A stretch of DNA of 64,000 nt from the NCBI RefSeq assembly GCF_031599675.1, contig NZ_CP134223.1, forward strand, positions 1,550,001 through 1,614,000, written 5' to 3'. Both the position numbers and the translations under genes were made by a program. The notes below the pieces were generated by a model, which saw nothing but the letters and a program-made list of their open reading frames with translations, had not been told where the DNA came from and ran no database searches. Source of the DNA: Paenibacillus pedocola. GTDB taxonomy: Bacteria; Bacillota; Bacilli; Paenibacillales; Paenibacillaceae. Shown here one piece after another: positions 38,054 through 46,852 of this stretch (position 1 is the first letter of the stretch; each line of letters begins with the position of its first letter).

Positions 38054-38092
38054 CAGCAGTGGATCAAGATAACTTGATCCACTGCTGCTTTT
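38054..38092 (+). terminator. Strong terminator at the end of block 3
   Basis: A 15-base perfect stem (CAGCAGTGGATCAAG / CTTGATCCACTGCTG) with loop ATAA, followed by CTTTTCAT. It lies about 20 bases before the next sigK fragment. Confidence 0.85.
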
Positions 38093-38111
38093 CATACTTT
38101 TCATGGAATAT

Positions 38112-38327
38112 GAAATCCTGATGCATTTGAGATCGCTTAAAAAGACTAAAAAGGACGTATCCCTGCATGATACGACCGGGACGGACAAGGAAGGTAACGA
38201 GATTACGCTGATCGATATCCTCGGCTCTGACGCAGATGATATTGTGAAGGAAGTGGATCTGAAAATCGAGAAGAGTAAGATATATCGTAATCTGGACATC
38301 TTGGATGATTATAAGGCGAAGCGTTAG
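38112..38327 (+). pseudogene. sigK: sigK 3' fragment, copy D, internally deleted
   Basis: Homology begins exactly at [20 protein letters not shown] and runs to NLDILDD, then jumps to the last codons YKAKR and the stop, losing most of region 4. The left edge coincides with the codons for IENE/IL, where the skin element of B. subtilis is inserted in sigK as I recall it. A short ATG frame (38106) is open but has no ribosome site. Confidence 0.85.
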
Positions 38328-38328
38328 A

Positions 38329-38372
38329 TAAATTTAAAGAGGCCTGTTAAACGACAGGTCTCTTTAAATTTA
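38329..38372. terminator. Hairpin after sigK copy D
   Basis: TAAATTTAAAGAGGCCTGT and ACAGGTCTCTTTAAATTTA form a near-perfect 19-base stem with loop TAAACG. It differs from the hairpin after copies A and B. Confidence 0.75.
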
Positions 38373-38632
38373 TGTTGGTTAACTGATCAGTGAAAGTAAT
38401 TCGAAGATGTTATTTGTTATGTTACTATGCTAATTCCGAGATTGTCGGGTCAGATTTAAGAGGTTGGAATTCGGAAGAGTCAATTGATCTGTTAAGTAAG
38501 GTAGAGAATAACCAATACCGGTCTGCTTCTGTAATCTTCAAGTCACTCAAACGAACTATACTATTAGCGGAAAAGGTATTGAAATTATATAAATCGTGAT
38601 TAATGCGAAAATTGTTTCGAAATTGATTAGGC
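38373..38632. other. Start of block 4, doubtful short frame
   Basis: A 69-codon plus-strand frame (38390-38599, MKVIRRCYLLCYYANSEIVG...) is open, but I neither recognise it nor find a ribosome site. Nothing else is seen. Confidence 0.3.
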
Positions 38633-38708
38633 CCTGATCCTAGCTAGTAACTCCCCGGGATCAAATGGTTTTAAAAGATAATCGTCTGCCCCGCTGTCTA
38701 ATAAGTTA
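38633..38708 (-). pseudogene. Response-regulator receiver-domain remnant
   Basis: The minus strand reads LLDSGADDYLLKPFDPGELLARI, which is the end of a receiver domain (conserved Lys in YLLKPF). The phospho-acceptor part and the output domain are missing, so only about 25 codons of an OmpR-type regulator survive. Confidence 0.65.
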
Positions 38709-39106
38709 GCTCACAAATGTGCCGATTTAAGTTAATGGAAAACGAAAAAACCTCTGAATGAGTAGGAGGTTCTTTATTGTGTCTATTGCGAAGCAGCAAA
38801 GAGTATGATATTTTTAACTTAAAGTTTACACATGGTTAATCATTATCATATTGTAATCTTTTCCTTATTTTCGGAAGAAGGTGAAGAAACGCATACCTTA
38901 ATTTAACCTTCTGCCTGGTACTGATATTTAAACTAGTGAAATTGAACAAAAAACAAGGATTCAAATGATTAAATATGAAAAGGCTCCGGGTTGGATGGCA
39001 TCTTATAATGAAAGCGGAATCAATAATAAAACGCAATGGAGAGTATTCCGGTGTATTGATTTTTTTGCGAATCATGTAAGCGATTAAATAAAGGGAGATG
39101 GATGTT
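38709..39106. other. Upstream region of the GPH symporter
   Basis: About 400 A/T-rich bases. They hold a terminator-like hairpin at 38749-38776 and no credible gene. The symporter promoter must lie here but I could not single out a -35/-10 pair. Confidence 0.4.
38749..38776 (+). terminator. Terminator-like hairpin
   Basis: AACCTC / GAGGTT with an 11-base loop, followed by CTTTATT. Confidence 0.55.
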
Positions 39107-40507
39107 ATGTCAACGACGAATTTAGCGAAGGAACTGCCAGTGCTCGGGGTGGTGAAGCCGCAAGCAGACGGTAAGCTCAGCTTCAAGGAAAGAATCAGCT
39201 ATGGTCTTGGGGATCTAGGCTCCAACCTCATGTGGGGGATTGTCGGAAGCTTTCTGCTGTACTTCTATACTGACGTTGCATTAATTCCGGTAGCGGCTAC
39301 AGGGACTCTGATTCTGGTTGCACGGATTCTGGATTCAATCATTGACCCGGTTATCGGTGGCATGGTCGACCGGACCAATACGAAGTACGGCAGATCGAAG
39401 CCGTATATCCTGTTTGGCATTATCCCGTTTGCCATTATGCTGATTCTGACCTTCACCAGCCCTGACATTTCTGTAACCGGCAAAATCATTTACGCCTCCG
39501 TTACATACATTATCGCCGGTCTGCTGTACTCCCTGGTGAATGTACCTTACGGCGCGCTTATGCCAATGATGACCAGAAGCGGGGAAGAGAAAAATCAGCT
39601 TTCCAGCTTCCGGATGGTCGGTATGGCTGTCGGCAGTATTATTGTAACCGCTTTAACAACACCTATGGTCGAGTTTTTCGGCGGGGGTAATGAGAAGACC
39701 GGTTATCTGTTTACTACTGTCGTATTTGCCGTCCTTAGCGCCATTATGTTCCTTGTAGTCTATAAAAATTGTAAAGAACGTTATGTAGAGCCTGTATCTG
39801 CTGTTAAACAAAAAGGGGCCTTGCTTCAGACTTATAAAAGCGCATTCAAGAATACACCTTGGGTAGCTACGATATTGTTCTCGCTGCTGCTCTTCGTCCG
39901 GACAGGTGCCATTGTCTCGATTACCATCTATTTCTGCCTGCATGTGCTGCACAACCCGGGGATGATCTCTATCCTGCTTCCGTCGCTGTATGTGTCTATA
40001 CTGTTCTCTGCTGCTATTACTCCAGCGTTCCTGCGGAAGTTCAAACAGCGTAAGGGCAACATTATCGCCAATGTTTGTTTTATGATCGGAGTAGCTATCA
40101 TGCCGATGCTTGAAAATAATATGACCCTGTTCGTGGGTGTATGGTTCCTGGCTAATGTGATCGGCGGAATTAGCTCCGGTGCCGTGTTCAGTATGATAGC
40201 TAATTCCGTCGACTACAACGAATGGAAATTCAACAAAAAAGCCGAAGGTACCCTGTACGCAGGATACAGCTTTGCAACAAAAGTCGGAATGGCACTGGGC
40301 AGCGCTGTTGTCGGATATACACTGGCTATGTCCGGCTATAATGCTGAAAAGGTATCACCAGAGGCTTCCTCTGCCATCAATGTATTATTCTTTGCGATTC
40401 CGCTTGTGTGTACGGTACTGCAGATTATTGCCGTTTCCTTCTACAAGCTGGATGCCATTCATCCGCAGGTTGTCCGTGAACTGGAACAAAGAAGAAGCGC
40501 CGTATAA
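39107..40507 (+). CDS. GPH-family glycoside/pentoside:cation symporter
   Basis: This 466-residue, roughly 12-helix transporter belongs to the glycoside-pentoside-hexuronide group of the MFS (XynP/MelB type): FKERISYGLGDLGSNLMWGI at the start and RILDSIIDPVIGGMVDRT...GRSKPYILFG in the first cytoplasmic loop. It imports glycosides with Na+ or H+ without phosphorylation. ATG 39107 is used because AAGGGAG lies 9 bases before it, while ATG 39098 overlaps that site. It heads the block-4 catabolic cluster and is followed by its own terminator. Confidence 0.9.
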   Translation: MSTTNLAKELPVLGVVKPQADGKLSFKERISYGLGDLGSNLMWGIVGSFLLYFYTDVALIPVAATGTLILVARILDSIIDPVIGGMVDRTNTKYGRSKPYILFGIIPFAIMLILTFTSPDISVTGKIIYASVTYIIAGLLYSLVNVPYGALMPMMTRSGEEKNQLSSFRMVGMAVGSIIVTALTTPMVEFFGGGNEKTGYLFTTVVFAVLSAIMFLVVYKNCKERYVEPVSAVKQKGALLQTYKSAFKNTPWVATILFSLLLFVRTGAIVSITIYFCLHVLHNPGMISILLPSLYVSILFSAAITPAFLRKFKQRKGNIIANVCFMIGVAIMPMLENNMTLFVGVWFLANVIGGISSGAVFSMIANSVDYNEWKFNKKAEGTLYAGYSFATKVGMALGSAVVGYTLAMSGYNAEKVSPEASSAINVLFFAIPLVCTVLQIIAVSFYKLDAIHPQVVRELEQRRSAV

Positions 40508-40542
40508 CTACGCTATAAACGGTATACCAAAACTGGAATTTT

Positions 40543-40584
40543 GCAATGCTGTAAGGTTTCGGACTTATAGCATTGCTTTTTTTT
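40543..40584 (+). terminator. Terminator of the symporter gene
   Basis: GCAATGCTGTAAG pairs with CTTATAGCATTGC and is followed by TTTTTTTT. Confidence 0.85.
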
Positions 40585-40595
40585 ACAACCAAAGG

Positions 40596-40608
40596 TTACT
40601 GTTAGTAA
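40596..40608. promoter_or_regulatory. Cluster operator, site 1 (before ROK kinase)
   Basis: TTACTGTTAGTAA is a palindrome with 5-base arms. The wider stretch (GTTACTGTTAGTAAATGATT then AAAC) matches the sequence before 46853 at about 23 of 27 positions. It is a likely binding site for the TetR protein at 43763. Confidence 0.6.
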
Positions 40609-40649
40609 ATGATTAAACGAGAGTACGGAATTAGGAGGAGAAGTGTGCA

Positions 40650-41606
40650 ATGGATAAAAGTGAAAAGCTGTACGTAGGCATTGATCTGGGAGGGACCTCG
40701 GTTAAGGTGGGTTTGTGCAATCGTCACGGGGAACTGCTGGCTGTATACGAAGGGCCGACTGAAGCAGAAAAACGCGCCGAAGGCGTGTTGCAGAACATTG
40801 AGCTGTATGTGAGAGAGCTTGTGGGACGTGAAGGCTGTGACTGGGAGCAGATTGCCGGAATCGGAGCGGGAATTCCCGGATTTCTGGATATGGAGACCGG
40901 TGTGGTCAAGGCTTCTCCCAATCTGGGCTGGAAGGATGTGCCGGTCAAAGCCATTCTGGAAGAAAGACTCGGCAAAGAAGTGCGGATCGACAATGATGCC
41001 AATGTGGCTGCACTCGGGGAAGTATGGAGCGGTGCCGCTGCGGGAATCCCGAATGCGGTATGCTATACACTTGGAACAGGCGTAGGCGGCGGCATTATTA
41101 TCAAGAATGTGCTCTGTCAGGGCTACAGCGGCATGGGCGGCGAAATCGGGCATTTGGGTGTTGTGCCTGCAGAGGAAGCCATTACCTGCGGCTGCGGCCA
41201 AAAGGGGTGCCTTGAAACTGTATCCTCCGCTACAGGGATTATCTACATGGCAAAAGAAGCAGTGATCCGCGGTGAAAAAACCTCACTCGCCCATATCCGT
41301 GAAATCACCGCGAAGGATGTGCTGGACGCGGCCAAAGCCGGCGATCAGGCCGCGGTACGAATTGTGGACCGGGCTGCAGATTATCTGGGTAAATCCATGG
41401 CACTGCTGTCGGTCGTGGTCAATCCGCAGCGTTTTGTGATCGGCGGCGGTGTAGCAAAGGCAGGCAGCTTCCTGCTGGATCAGATCGACCATCACTTCCG
41501 TAAGTATGCACTGGAGAATGCCAAGGCGAATGTGGATATTGTACCGGCTATCCTGGGCAACAATGCTGGCGTGGTAGGTGCGGCCGGGCTTCATGTATTC
41601 GGATGA
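40650..41606 (+). CDS. ROK-family sugar kinase (probable glucokinase)
   Basis: This 318-residue kinase has the ATP loop [14 protein letters not shown], the catalytic segment [12 protein letters not shown], the glycine-rich [12 protein letters not shown], and the ROK zinc motif [10 protein letters not shown] with the preceding GEIGHLGV. It phosphorylates free glucose or a related hexose released in the cytoplasm, a need created by the non-PTS symporter upstream. Ribosome site AGGAGGAGAAG. The stop overlaps the start of the chemoreceptor gene by four bases (ATGA), so the two are translationally coupled. Confidence 0.92.
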   Translation: MDKSEKLYVGIDLGGTSVKVGLCNRHGELLAVYEGPTEAEKRAEGVLQNIELYVRELVGREGCDWEQIAGIGAGIPGFLDMETGVVKASPNLGWKDVPVKAILEERLGKEVRIDNDANVAALGEVWSGAAAGIPNAVCYTLGTGVGGGIIIKNVLCQGYSGMGGEIGHLGVVPAEEAITCGCGQKGCLETVSSATGIIYMAKEAVIRGEKTSLAHIREITAKDVLDAAKAGDQAAVRIVDRAADYLGKSMALLSVVVNPQRFVIGGGVAKAGSFLLDQIDHHFRKYALENAKANVDIVPAILGNNAGVVGAAGLHVFG

Positions 41607-43672
41607 GCAACATGAAGGTTAATACACGGAATTCCTTATTCGTCAAAATCCTGCTGATCTCTTTGATATGTATGACCGTTCCAATGACCTTCTCTCTTTT
41701 GTATGCCAATGATTCCGTCTCCAAAACCCTGTACACAGAAAGTGCCGGTTCAGTAGCAGCTATTGCCAGTGAAAAGAGAAGTGAAATCGATCTGGCAATC
41801 GGCCAGATTATGGACCAGTCGGTAAGTATTGCTTCCCAGCCGTATATTGTTGACTATATGAAGGGAACGGGTCAACCTGGAAAGTCTGCCGGTGTCATAA
41901 AGGCGCGGATCTCAGATTATCTGAAGGATGTGGTGCAGACCTCCAACGGGCTCTATGAAAATATTTTTATCGTCGGGCTGGAAGGGACTATTCTTATCGA
42001 CGGAATCGGCGGAGATTCAACCGGTAGCAGTGTCGGCGGGGCCGCCCGGAGCTGGCTGCAGGAGGCGGAAGCGAATAAAGGGTCAGTGATTACCGAGACA
42101 GCCCAGCAGTCACCTGTAACGGGACGGCCTGTAATTACTAACGCAGTGATTATCCCGGGTATAGCAGAAGGAGATTCCGCGGGCCTGCTGGTTACATCCA
42201 TTGATCTGGGGGAGCTTGCCGGTAAAGTGAATCAGACTGGGAGCGGACCGGAGCTCAAGACGATGCTGGTCAACGGGGCGGGACTGGTCGTTTCGGCTGC
42301 TGAACCGGAGTATATTTTATCCTTGGATTTAAGCAAGCAGCAGGGTGATCTTCTTGATTATTACAACGGGTTCAAATCCAGCCATTCGGGGTCCGGGGCT
42401 TTTACCCTTGAAGGTGTCCCGTACATAAGCGCTTATGAAAAAAGCAGGATCCAGGATGTATATGCAGTTTCATATACTCCGATGAGCAAATACACTGAAA
42501 AAGCCGAAGAGCTGAATAATAAGCTGATCTTTGTCATGCTGGCGGCGATTCTGCTGTTTTCGCTTATTATTACCGGCTTTGCCCGGTCGGTAACGAAGCC
42601 GATTGCGGCCGGCTCAGCTTATCTCAGAGAAATGGCAGCAGGCAACTGGCAAATTGAGCTTCCTGTCCGGTATATGAATAAAAAGGATGAAACCGGCCTG
42701 CTTATGAGATCGGTGCATCAGATGCAGCAATCTCTCCGTGAAGCCATCGGTACCGTCAAGCAGGAGTCCGATAAGCTGAAGGAGAATGTGGACACGGCCA
42801 AAGGCAGTATTTCCGAGCTGAACAGGCAGATCCGGACGGTCTCGGAGATCACGCAGGAGATGTCGGCAAGTACGGAGGAAACGGCTGCGGCTGCCGATGA
42901 ACTGAGGTTCATGGCATGTGAGACAGAGTCTGCGGTGCAGGCCATGGCTGAAAATGCCGTAAGAGGGGCTGCGGACTCCCGCTCCATTTACACGCGTGCG
43001 CTTGGACTGAAGGAAGGGACAGAGCAGTCGAAGGAGAAGGCAGCCTTTCTTTTGCAGAATCTCAAGGAGAACCTGAACTCGGCTATTGCTCATTCCCAGT
43101 CTGTACACCGGATTAATCTGCTGGTGCAGACGATACTCGGAATTGTCTCGCAGACGAATATTCTTGCGCTGAATGCAGGAATTGAGGCCGCGCGGGCCGG
43201 GGAGACAGGCAAAAGCTTCGCCGTTATTGCCGGTGAAATCCGCAAGCTGGCACAGCAATCGGGCAGATCGGCAGCCGAAATCCGTGAAGTGGCCGCGGAA
43301 GTTCTGAAGGCTGTTGACAATCTGACCCATTGCTCCCGGGAGGCAATTCTCTTTATGGATCAGACGGTGCTACAGGATTATGAGTTGCTTGTCAGCAGCG
43401 GAGAGCAGTATTACCGGGATGCCGCATTTTTTGAGGAGCTGCTTGATACATTCAGCCAGACAGCTGGGGAAATCCGGACATCCATACATAGCATGGCGGT
43501 CAGTATCAGTGAGATTACCCAGGTTAACAGCCAGTTCGCCCTGGATACTGGATTGATCGCAGAGCAGGCGAATGGGATTCTGCAGCAGAGCGTGGTAGTG
43601 GCCGGTACTGCCGGGCAGACAGAAGAAAGCGCGGAGGAGCTGAGAAACGGGATTGCCCGCTTCCAGGTGTAG
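41603..43672 (+). CDS. Methyl-accepting chemotaxis protein
   Basis: This 689-residue receptor has a membrane helix near residues 13-33, a large extracellular Cache-type sensor domain (about 40-300), a second helix ([20 protein letters not shown]), HAMP, and the cytoplasmic four-helix signalling rod with hairpin tip [20 protein letters not shown] and [20 protein letters not shown]. It reports an external ligand to the flagellar motor through CheA/CheW. Its four-base overlap with the ROK kinase gene suggests that the ligand is the cluster's glycoside or its product. Confidence 0.92.
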   Translation: MSNMKVNTRNSLFVKILLISLICMTVPMTFSLLYANDSVSKTLYTESAGSVAAIASEKRSEIDLAIGQIMDQSVSIASQPYIVDYMKGTGQPGKSAGVIKARISDYLKDVVQTSNGLYENIFIVGLEGTILIDGIGGDSTGSSVGGAARSWLQEAEANKGSVITETAQQSPVTGRPVITNAVIIPGIAEGDSAGLLVTSIDLGELAGKVNQTGSGPELKTMLVNGAGLVVSAAEPEYILSLDLSKQQGDLLDYYNGFKSSHSGSGAFTLEGVPYISAYEKSRIQDVYAVSYTPMSKYTEKAEELNNKLIFVMLAAILLFSLIITGFARSVTKPIAAGSAYLREMAAGNWQIELPVRYMNKKDETGLLMRSVHQMQQSLREAIGTVKQESDKLKENVDTAKGSISELNRQIRTVSEITQEMSASTEETAAAADELRFMACETESAVQAMAENAVRGAADSRSIYTRALGLKEGTEQSKEKAAFLLQNLKENLNSAIAHSQSVHRINLLVQTILGIVSQTNILALNAGIEAARAGETGKSFAVIAGEIRKLAQQSGRSAAEIREVAAEVLKAVDNLTHCSREAILFMDQTVLQDYELLVSSGEQYYRDAAFFEELLDTFSQTAGEIRTSIHSMAVSISEITQVNSQFALDTGLIAEQANGILQQSVVVAGTAGQTEESAEELRNGIARFQV

Positions 43673-43732
43673 TCCGGCTTGCTTTTTACACCCCCCTGTA
43701 TTATCCTAACAATGATTAACTACGGATTAATG

Positions 43733-43746
43733 GTTTACTATTAAAC
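43733..43746. promoter_or_regulatory. Cluster operator, site 2 (before tetR)
   Basis: GTTTACTATTAAAC, with inverted ends GTTTA / TAAAC, lies 17 bases before the TetR start. TTAATGGTTTACTAT around it matches the reverse strand of the site at 44644-44680. Confidence 0.55.
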
Positions 43747-43762
43747 ATGGGGGAGATGTATT

Positions 43763-44401
43763 ATGGCTACGACTTGGCATCAGGATGTGCGGAACCGGAA
43801 CCGTGAAGAGTTCATTCTGGCCGGACAGCATACGCTGATTGAGCGCAATTTTACTAATGTAGGTCTTAAAGAGATATGCGAACGGGCGAATCTGAGCAAG
43901 GTTACCTTCTATAAATGCTTCAATTCTTTGGACGAGCTGATCTTTGCGGTGCAGCAGAAAATACTGGGTGAGCTGACGGTGTTCATTGAAGAGCATTCTT
44001 CTTCCCGGAGCAGCGGCCTGGAGAGTGTGGAGGGATACCTGGATGTCTGGGTTCAGTTTCTGGAGAACCATCCGGATTATTTGAAATACATCGGATTTTT
44101 TGACCACACCTACCGTGACCATTATCCGAACGAGGAGCTGCAGGCGACCTACAGGGAACTGGTCAGCGACGGTACCATCGGGCGGGTGCTGCAAAATTAT
44201 ATTGAGCAGGGTGTGCGGGACGGCTCGATTCGCCCTGAGCTGCAGCTGCAGAAGACCAGCCTGTTCATCTTTGAAATGATCATCAGCCTGATGCAGCGTC
44301 TGGCCTTCCGCGGCAAGCTGCTGCAGGAGGAGCATGGAGTCGATGTGAAGGAACTCGCGGACACTTCCAAGGCGTTTGTATTGCATTATTTGAAAAGGTA
44401 G
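43763..44401 (+). CDS. TetR/AcrR-family regulator of the glycoside cluster
   Basis: This 212-residue protein has an HTH at about residues 27-52 (FTNVGLKEICERANLSKVTFYKCFNSLDELIF) and an all-helical ligand domain. It sits in the middle of the cluster, and related palindromes precede the kinase, itself, the isomerase at 44711 and the oxidoreductase at 46853, making it the best candidate regulator. Ribosome site GGGGGAG. Followed by a terminator. Confidence 0.87.
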   Translation: MATTWHQDVRNRNREEFILAGQHTLIERNFTNVGLKEICERANLSKVTFYKCFNSLDELIFAVQQKILGELTVFIEEHSSSRSSGLESVEGYLDVWVQFLENHPDYLKYIGFFDHTYRDHYPNEELQATYRELVSDGTIGRVLQNYIEQGVRDGSIRPELQLQKTSLFIFEMIISLMQRLAFRGKLLQEEHGVDVKELADTSKAFVLHYLKR

Positions 44402-44452
44402 TTTGAGTGGTGGACGCATATAGCAGATATGCCGTCGGTTAACGGCCGATCT

Positions 44453-44482
44453 AGCGGATTCCTTGGGGAATCCGCTTTTTTG
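44453..44482 (+). terminator. tetR terminator
   Basis: AGCGGATTCC / GGAATCCGCT with a 4-base loop, followed by TTTTTT. Confidence 0.85.
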
Positions 44483-44643
44483 TGCGCTTCTAACCGGGTG
44501 GCAGGAGGTGCGCCCTCGGGCCAAACGAGCCAATCACAGGCAAAAATGCCGTTGATTCCGCCCCGGCTGGCTGCTCGCCCCGTAGAAATGTGTGCGTTTT
44601 CCCTTGCAAAGCAAGACAAATAGTGATAAAGTAATATTAAAGA

Positions 44644-44680
44644 GTTACTTATAGTTAACCATTAATTATAGATAAACTAT
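44644..44680. promoter_or_regulatory. Cluster operator, site 3 (before the isomerase at 44711)
   Basis: GTTACTTATAGTTAAC at 44644-44659 has inverted ends GTTA / TAAC, and TAAACTATTA follows from 44673. On the reverse strand TTAATGGTTAACTAT matches TTAATGGTTTACTAT at site 2 with one change. Confidence 0.5.
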
Positions 44681-44710
44681 TACTGGCTTATTAGGAAAGG
44701 AAGCGCGCAT

Positions 44711-45502
44711 ATGAAGCTGGGAATTATTGCTGCAGTCAACGAGGAAAGCTTTGTTCAGGCCAAAAGCAGAGGTTTGAGTTTTCTGGAATTCACCATTAAT
44801 GAGGGAGATAACGTAGACGAATTTACCAGTCAGGTTGAACAGATTGCTGAGTGGTCTTCCAAGTATGGTATTGAGGTCGGATCAATCGGACGCTGGAAAT
44901 CGCTTCGGATAGACACGCATGGCGCGATTATCCGTGAAGAGCTGGAGCGTTGCTTCAGGCTGATTGATGCTGCAGCCCGGCTGAATTGCCCGAGCTTCGT
45001 GGCCGGCTGCAACTATGTGGAAGAGCTGTCGCTATATGAGAATTGCACGGCGGCGATCGCTTTTTTCAGCGAACTGATTGCCTATGCCAAGCCGAAGAAC
45101 GTCGCCGTCTCCTCCTATAACTGCCGTAAAGTAAACTTTGTAAATACCCCGGATATCTGGCGGATCATTCATGGACATCTGCCGGAGCTGGGCATTAAAT
45201 TTGATCCGTCGCATGCCCGTTTCTTCGGAGGGGACTATCTGCAAGAGACGCTGGACTGGGGGCACCGGTTCACCCATGTGCACCTCAAAGGCTCACTGCT
45301 TGTGAACGGACAGAAGGTGGATGAGCCGCCGGCCGGGATGGACCAGACCGACTGGCCTTCATTTATAGCTACACTGAGAGCAGCCGGATATGACGGCGGA
45401 CTCAGTATAGAGCCGCGCAAATCGGCGCTTCCGGACTATCTGGCTGACAAAGGCATTGATTTCTCCGTGTCCTATTTCAAAAAGCTGCTGCTTGAAGATT
45501 AA
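44711..45502 (+). CDS. Sugar phosphate isomerase/epimerase family TIM barrel (263 residues)
   Basis: This short barrel starts KLGIIAAVNEESFVQAKSRG and shows KFDPSHARFFGGDY, THVHLKGSL and GLSIEPRK, where the Asp, His and Glu are probable metal ligands. The usual first Glu ligand (LExH) appears as VAVSSYNCR, so its chemistry may differ from canonical members. It is the first gene of the unit with the oxidoreductase at 45518 (15-base gap). A role on a keto-sugar intermediate is inferred from context. Confidence 0.8.
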   Translation: MKLGIIAAVNEESFVQAKSRGLSFLEFTINEGDNVDEFTSQVEQIAEWSSKYGIEVGSIGRWKSLRIDTHGAIIREELERCFRLIDAAARLNCPSFVAGCNYVEELSLYENCTAAIAFFSELIAYAKPKNVAVSSYNCRKVNFVNTPDIWRIIHGHLPELGIKFDPSHARFFGGDYLQETLDWGHRFTHVHLKGSLLVNGQKVDEPPAGMDQTDWPSFIATLRAAGYDGGLSIEPRKSALPDYLADKGIDFSVSYFKKLLLED

Positions 45503-45517
45503 GAAGAGGTGATTACA

Positions 45518-46606
45518 TTGACAGATAAATTAAAGTACGCGCTGATCGGCGCAGGCGGCAATGCCGAGAAGAAGCATATCCACGGCTATCTGGCCCTTGA
45601 GGATGTTGAGGTTGTTGCCGTCTGCGATATTGATGCAGGCAAGGCAACCCGGATGGCAGAGAAGTACAATGTGCCGGGTGTATACAGTGACTATAAGGAG
45701 ATGTTCCTCAAAGAACGTCCCGATATCGTCAGTATTGTTACGCCTAACTACCTTCATGCGGAAATTACCGAATTCGCTTTGGCACATGGCGCCCATGTCC
45801 ACTGCGAGAAGCCGCTCAGCATCAGCAGTGAGGAGGCCAGCCGCATTATTGCTGCCCGCGACCGTTCCGGCAAGCAAGTCATGATCGGCCTTAACAACCG
45901 GTTCCTTAATGAAGCTGTCTTCCTGAAAAAGTGGATTGATGACGGGAATCTCGGCAACATCTACAATGCCAAAGCCGGCTGGATCCGCCGCAGCGGCATC
46001 CCGGGCAGAGGAACCTGGTTCACCGATAAGGACCGTTCCGGCGGCGGGGTTATGATTGACCTGGGCGCCCACTATCTGGATCTTGCTCTGTACTTTATGG
46101 GCTTGCCCAAGGTTTCCTATGTGGCCGGCAGCATCCACCAGAACTTTGTCCATACAACCGCCCGGAACCGCAACGGCTACAAAGGGATTGAAGGCGGACT
46201 GTTTAACGTGGAGGATGCGGCAACCGGTTACCTCGGACTGGTAAACGGGGCCAGCCTGTCGTTTGATTTCAGCTGGGCTTCCAATATTGAAGAGGACCGT
46301 TTCTACGTGGAGCTAATGGGCTCAAAAGGCGGAGCCAGCCTTGTTAACGGGCAGCTGAAGCTGTTCGGCGAAAGCTCGGATATCTGTCTGGATATTACCC
46401 CCAAGCTGAAGCTGAACCCGACGCTGCAGCTGAAGAACGAGTTCCGGCATTTTGTTGACAGTATCCGGCATGGAGGCAGTACGCTGATTGCTCCGGCGGA
46501 AGACGGCCTGTATTTTGCTGAAATCGTAGATGCATTCTATCAAAGCGCTGCAGCTGGTGCACCGGTTATTTTGAAGCAGGAGCAGCCGGTAGCGGCGGTC
46601 AGATAA
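45518..46606 (+). CDS. Gfo/Idh/MocA family oxidoreductase, first of two in the cluster
   Basis: This 362-residue NAD(P)-dependent enzyme has the Rossmann motif YALIGAGGNAEKKHIHGY, the catalytic-Lys motif CEKPLSIS and the segment GGGVMIDLGAHYLDLALY with the second catalytic His/Asp. TTG 45518 is preferred because AAGAGGTG ends 8 bases before it; GTG 45509 lies inside that site. In C- and O-glycoside cleavage by 3-keto routes an enzyme of this family oxidises the sugar at C3, so this gene or the one at 46853 is a candidate for that step. Confidence 0.9.
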   Translation: MTDKLKYALIGAGGNAEKKHIHGYLALEDVEVVAVCDIDAGKATRMAEKYNVPGVYSDYKEMFLKERPDIVSIVTPNYLHAEITEFALAHGAHVHCEKPLSISSEEASRIIAARDRSGKQVMIGLNNRFLNEAVFLKKWIDDGNLGNIYNAKAGWIRRSGIPGRGTWFTDKDRSGGGVMIDLGAHYLDLALYFMGLPKVSYVAGSIHQNFVHTTARNRNGYKGIEGGLFNVEDAATGYLGLVNGASLSFDFSWASNIEEDRFYVELMGSKGGASLVNGQLKLFGESSDICLDITPKLKLNPTLQLKNEFRHFVDSIRHGGSTLIAPAEDGLYFAEIVDAFYQSAAAGAPVILKQEQPVAAVR

Positions 46607-46626
46607 AGCTTTAATATTGTACGCGG

Positions 46627-46673
46627 CATGCGGCATTCCGGAGGGGAAAACCCCGGGATGGCGCATGTTTTTA
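46627..46673 (+). terminator. Terminator after the first oxidoreductase
   Basis: CATGCGGCATTCCGGAGGGG pairs imperfectly with CCCCGGGATGGCGCATG around AAAA and is followed by TTTTT. Confidence 0.7.
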
Positions 46674-46765
46674 CTTTGAATTGATAGCGGTTACAAAATG
46701 ATTGAAAATCTGCAAAATAACCACTTGCCAAACAAAAGCGGGAGTGATATTGTATGAACAGGAAG

Positions 46766-46819
46766 TTTACTATCAGTAAATCATTAAACAAATGATAATT
46801 ATTAATTGATAGTAAATAA
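46766..46819. promoter_or_regulatory. Cluster operators, sites 4 and 5 (before 46853)
   Basis: TTTACTATCAGTAAA (46766-46780) is a perfect palindrome with 6-base arms. A related inverted sequence TTAATTGATAGTAAATAA follows at 46802-46819. Two sites 36 bases apart would suit cooperative repression of the unit that starts at 46853. Confidence 0.6.
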
Positions 46820-46852
46820 CTTCGCAATCATTCATTTCAGGAGGAAACTAAC

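Larger units (their letters stand above)
44402..44710. other. Gap between tetR and the isomerase operon
   Basis: About 310 bases holding the tetR terminator, a G/C-rich stretch without a gene, and then the A/T-rich promoter region with operator site 3 and the ribosome site GGAAAGGAAG before ATG 44711. Confidence 0.5.

Noticed and set aside
38390-38599. 69-codon open frame on the plus strand
   Set aside because: No ribosome site, no recognisable domain, and located in degraded DNA beside a sigK fragment; not called as a gene.
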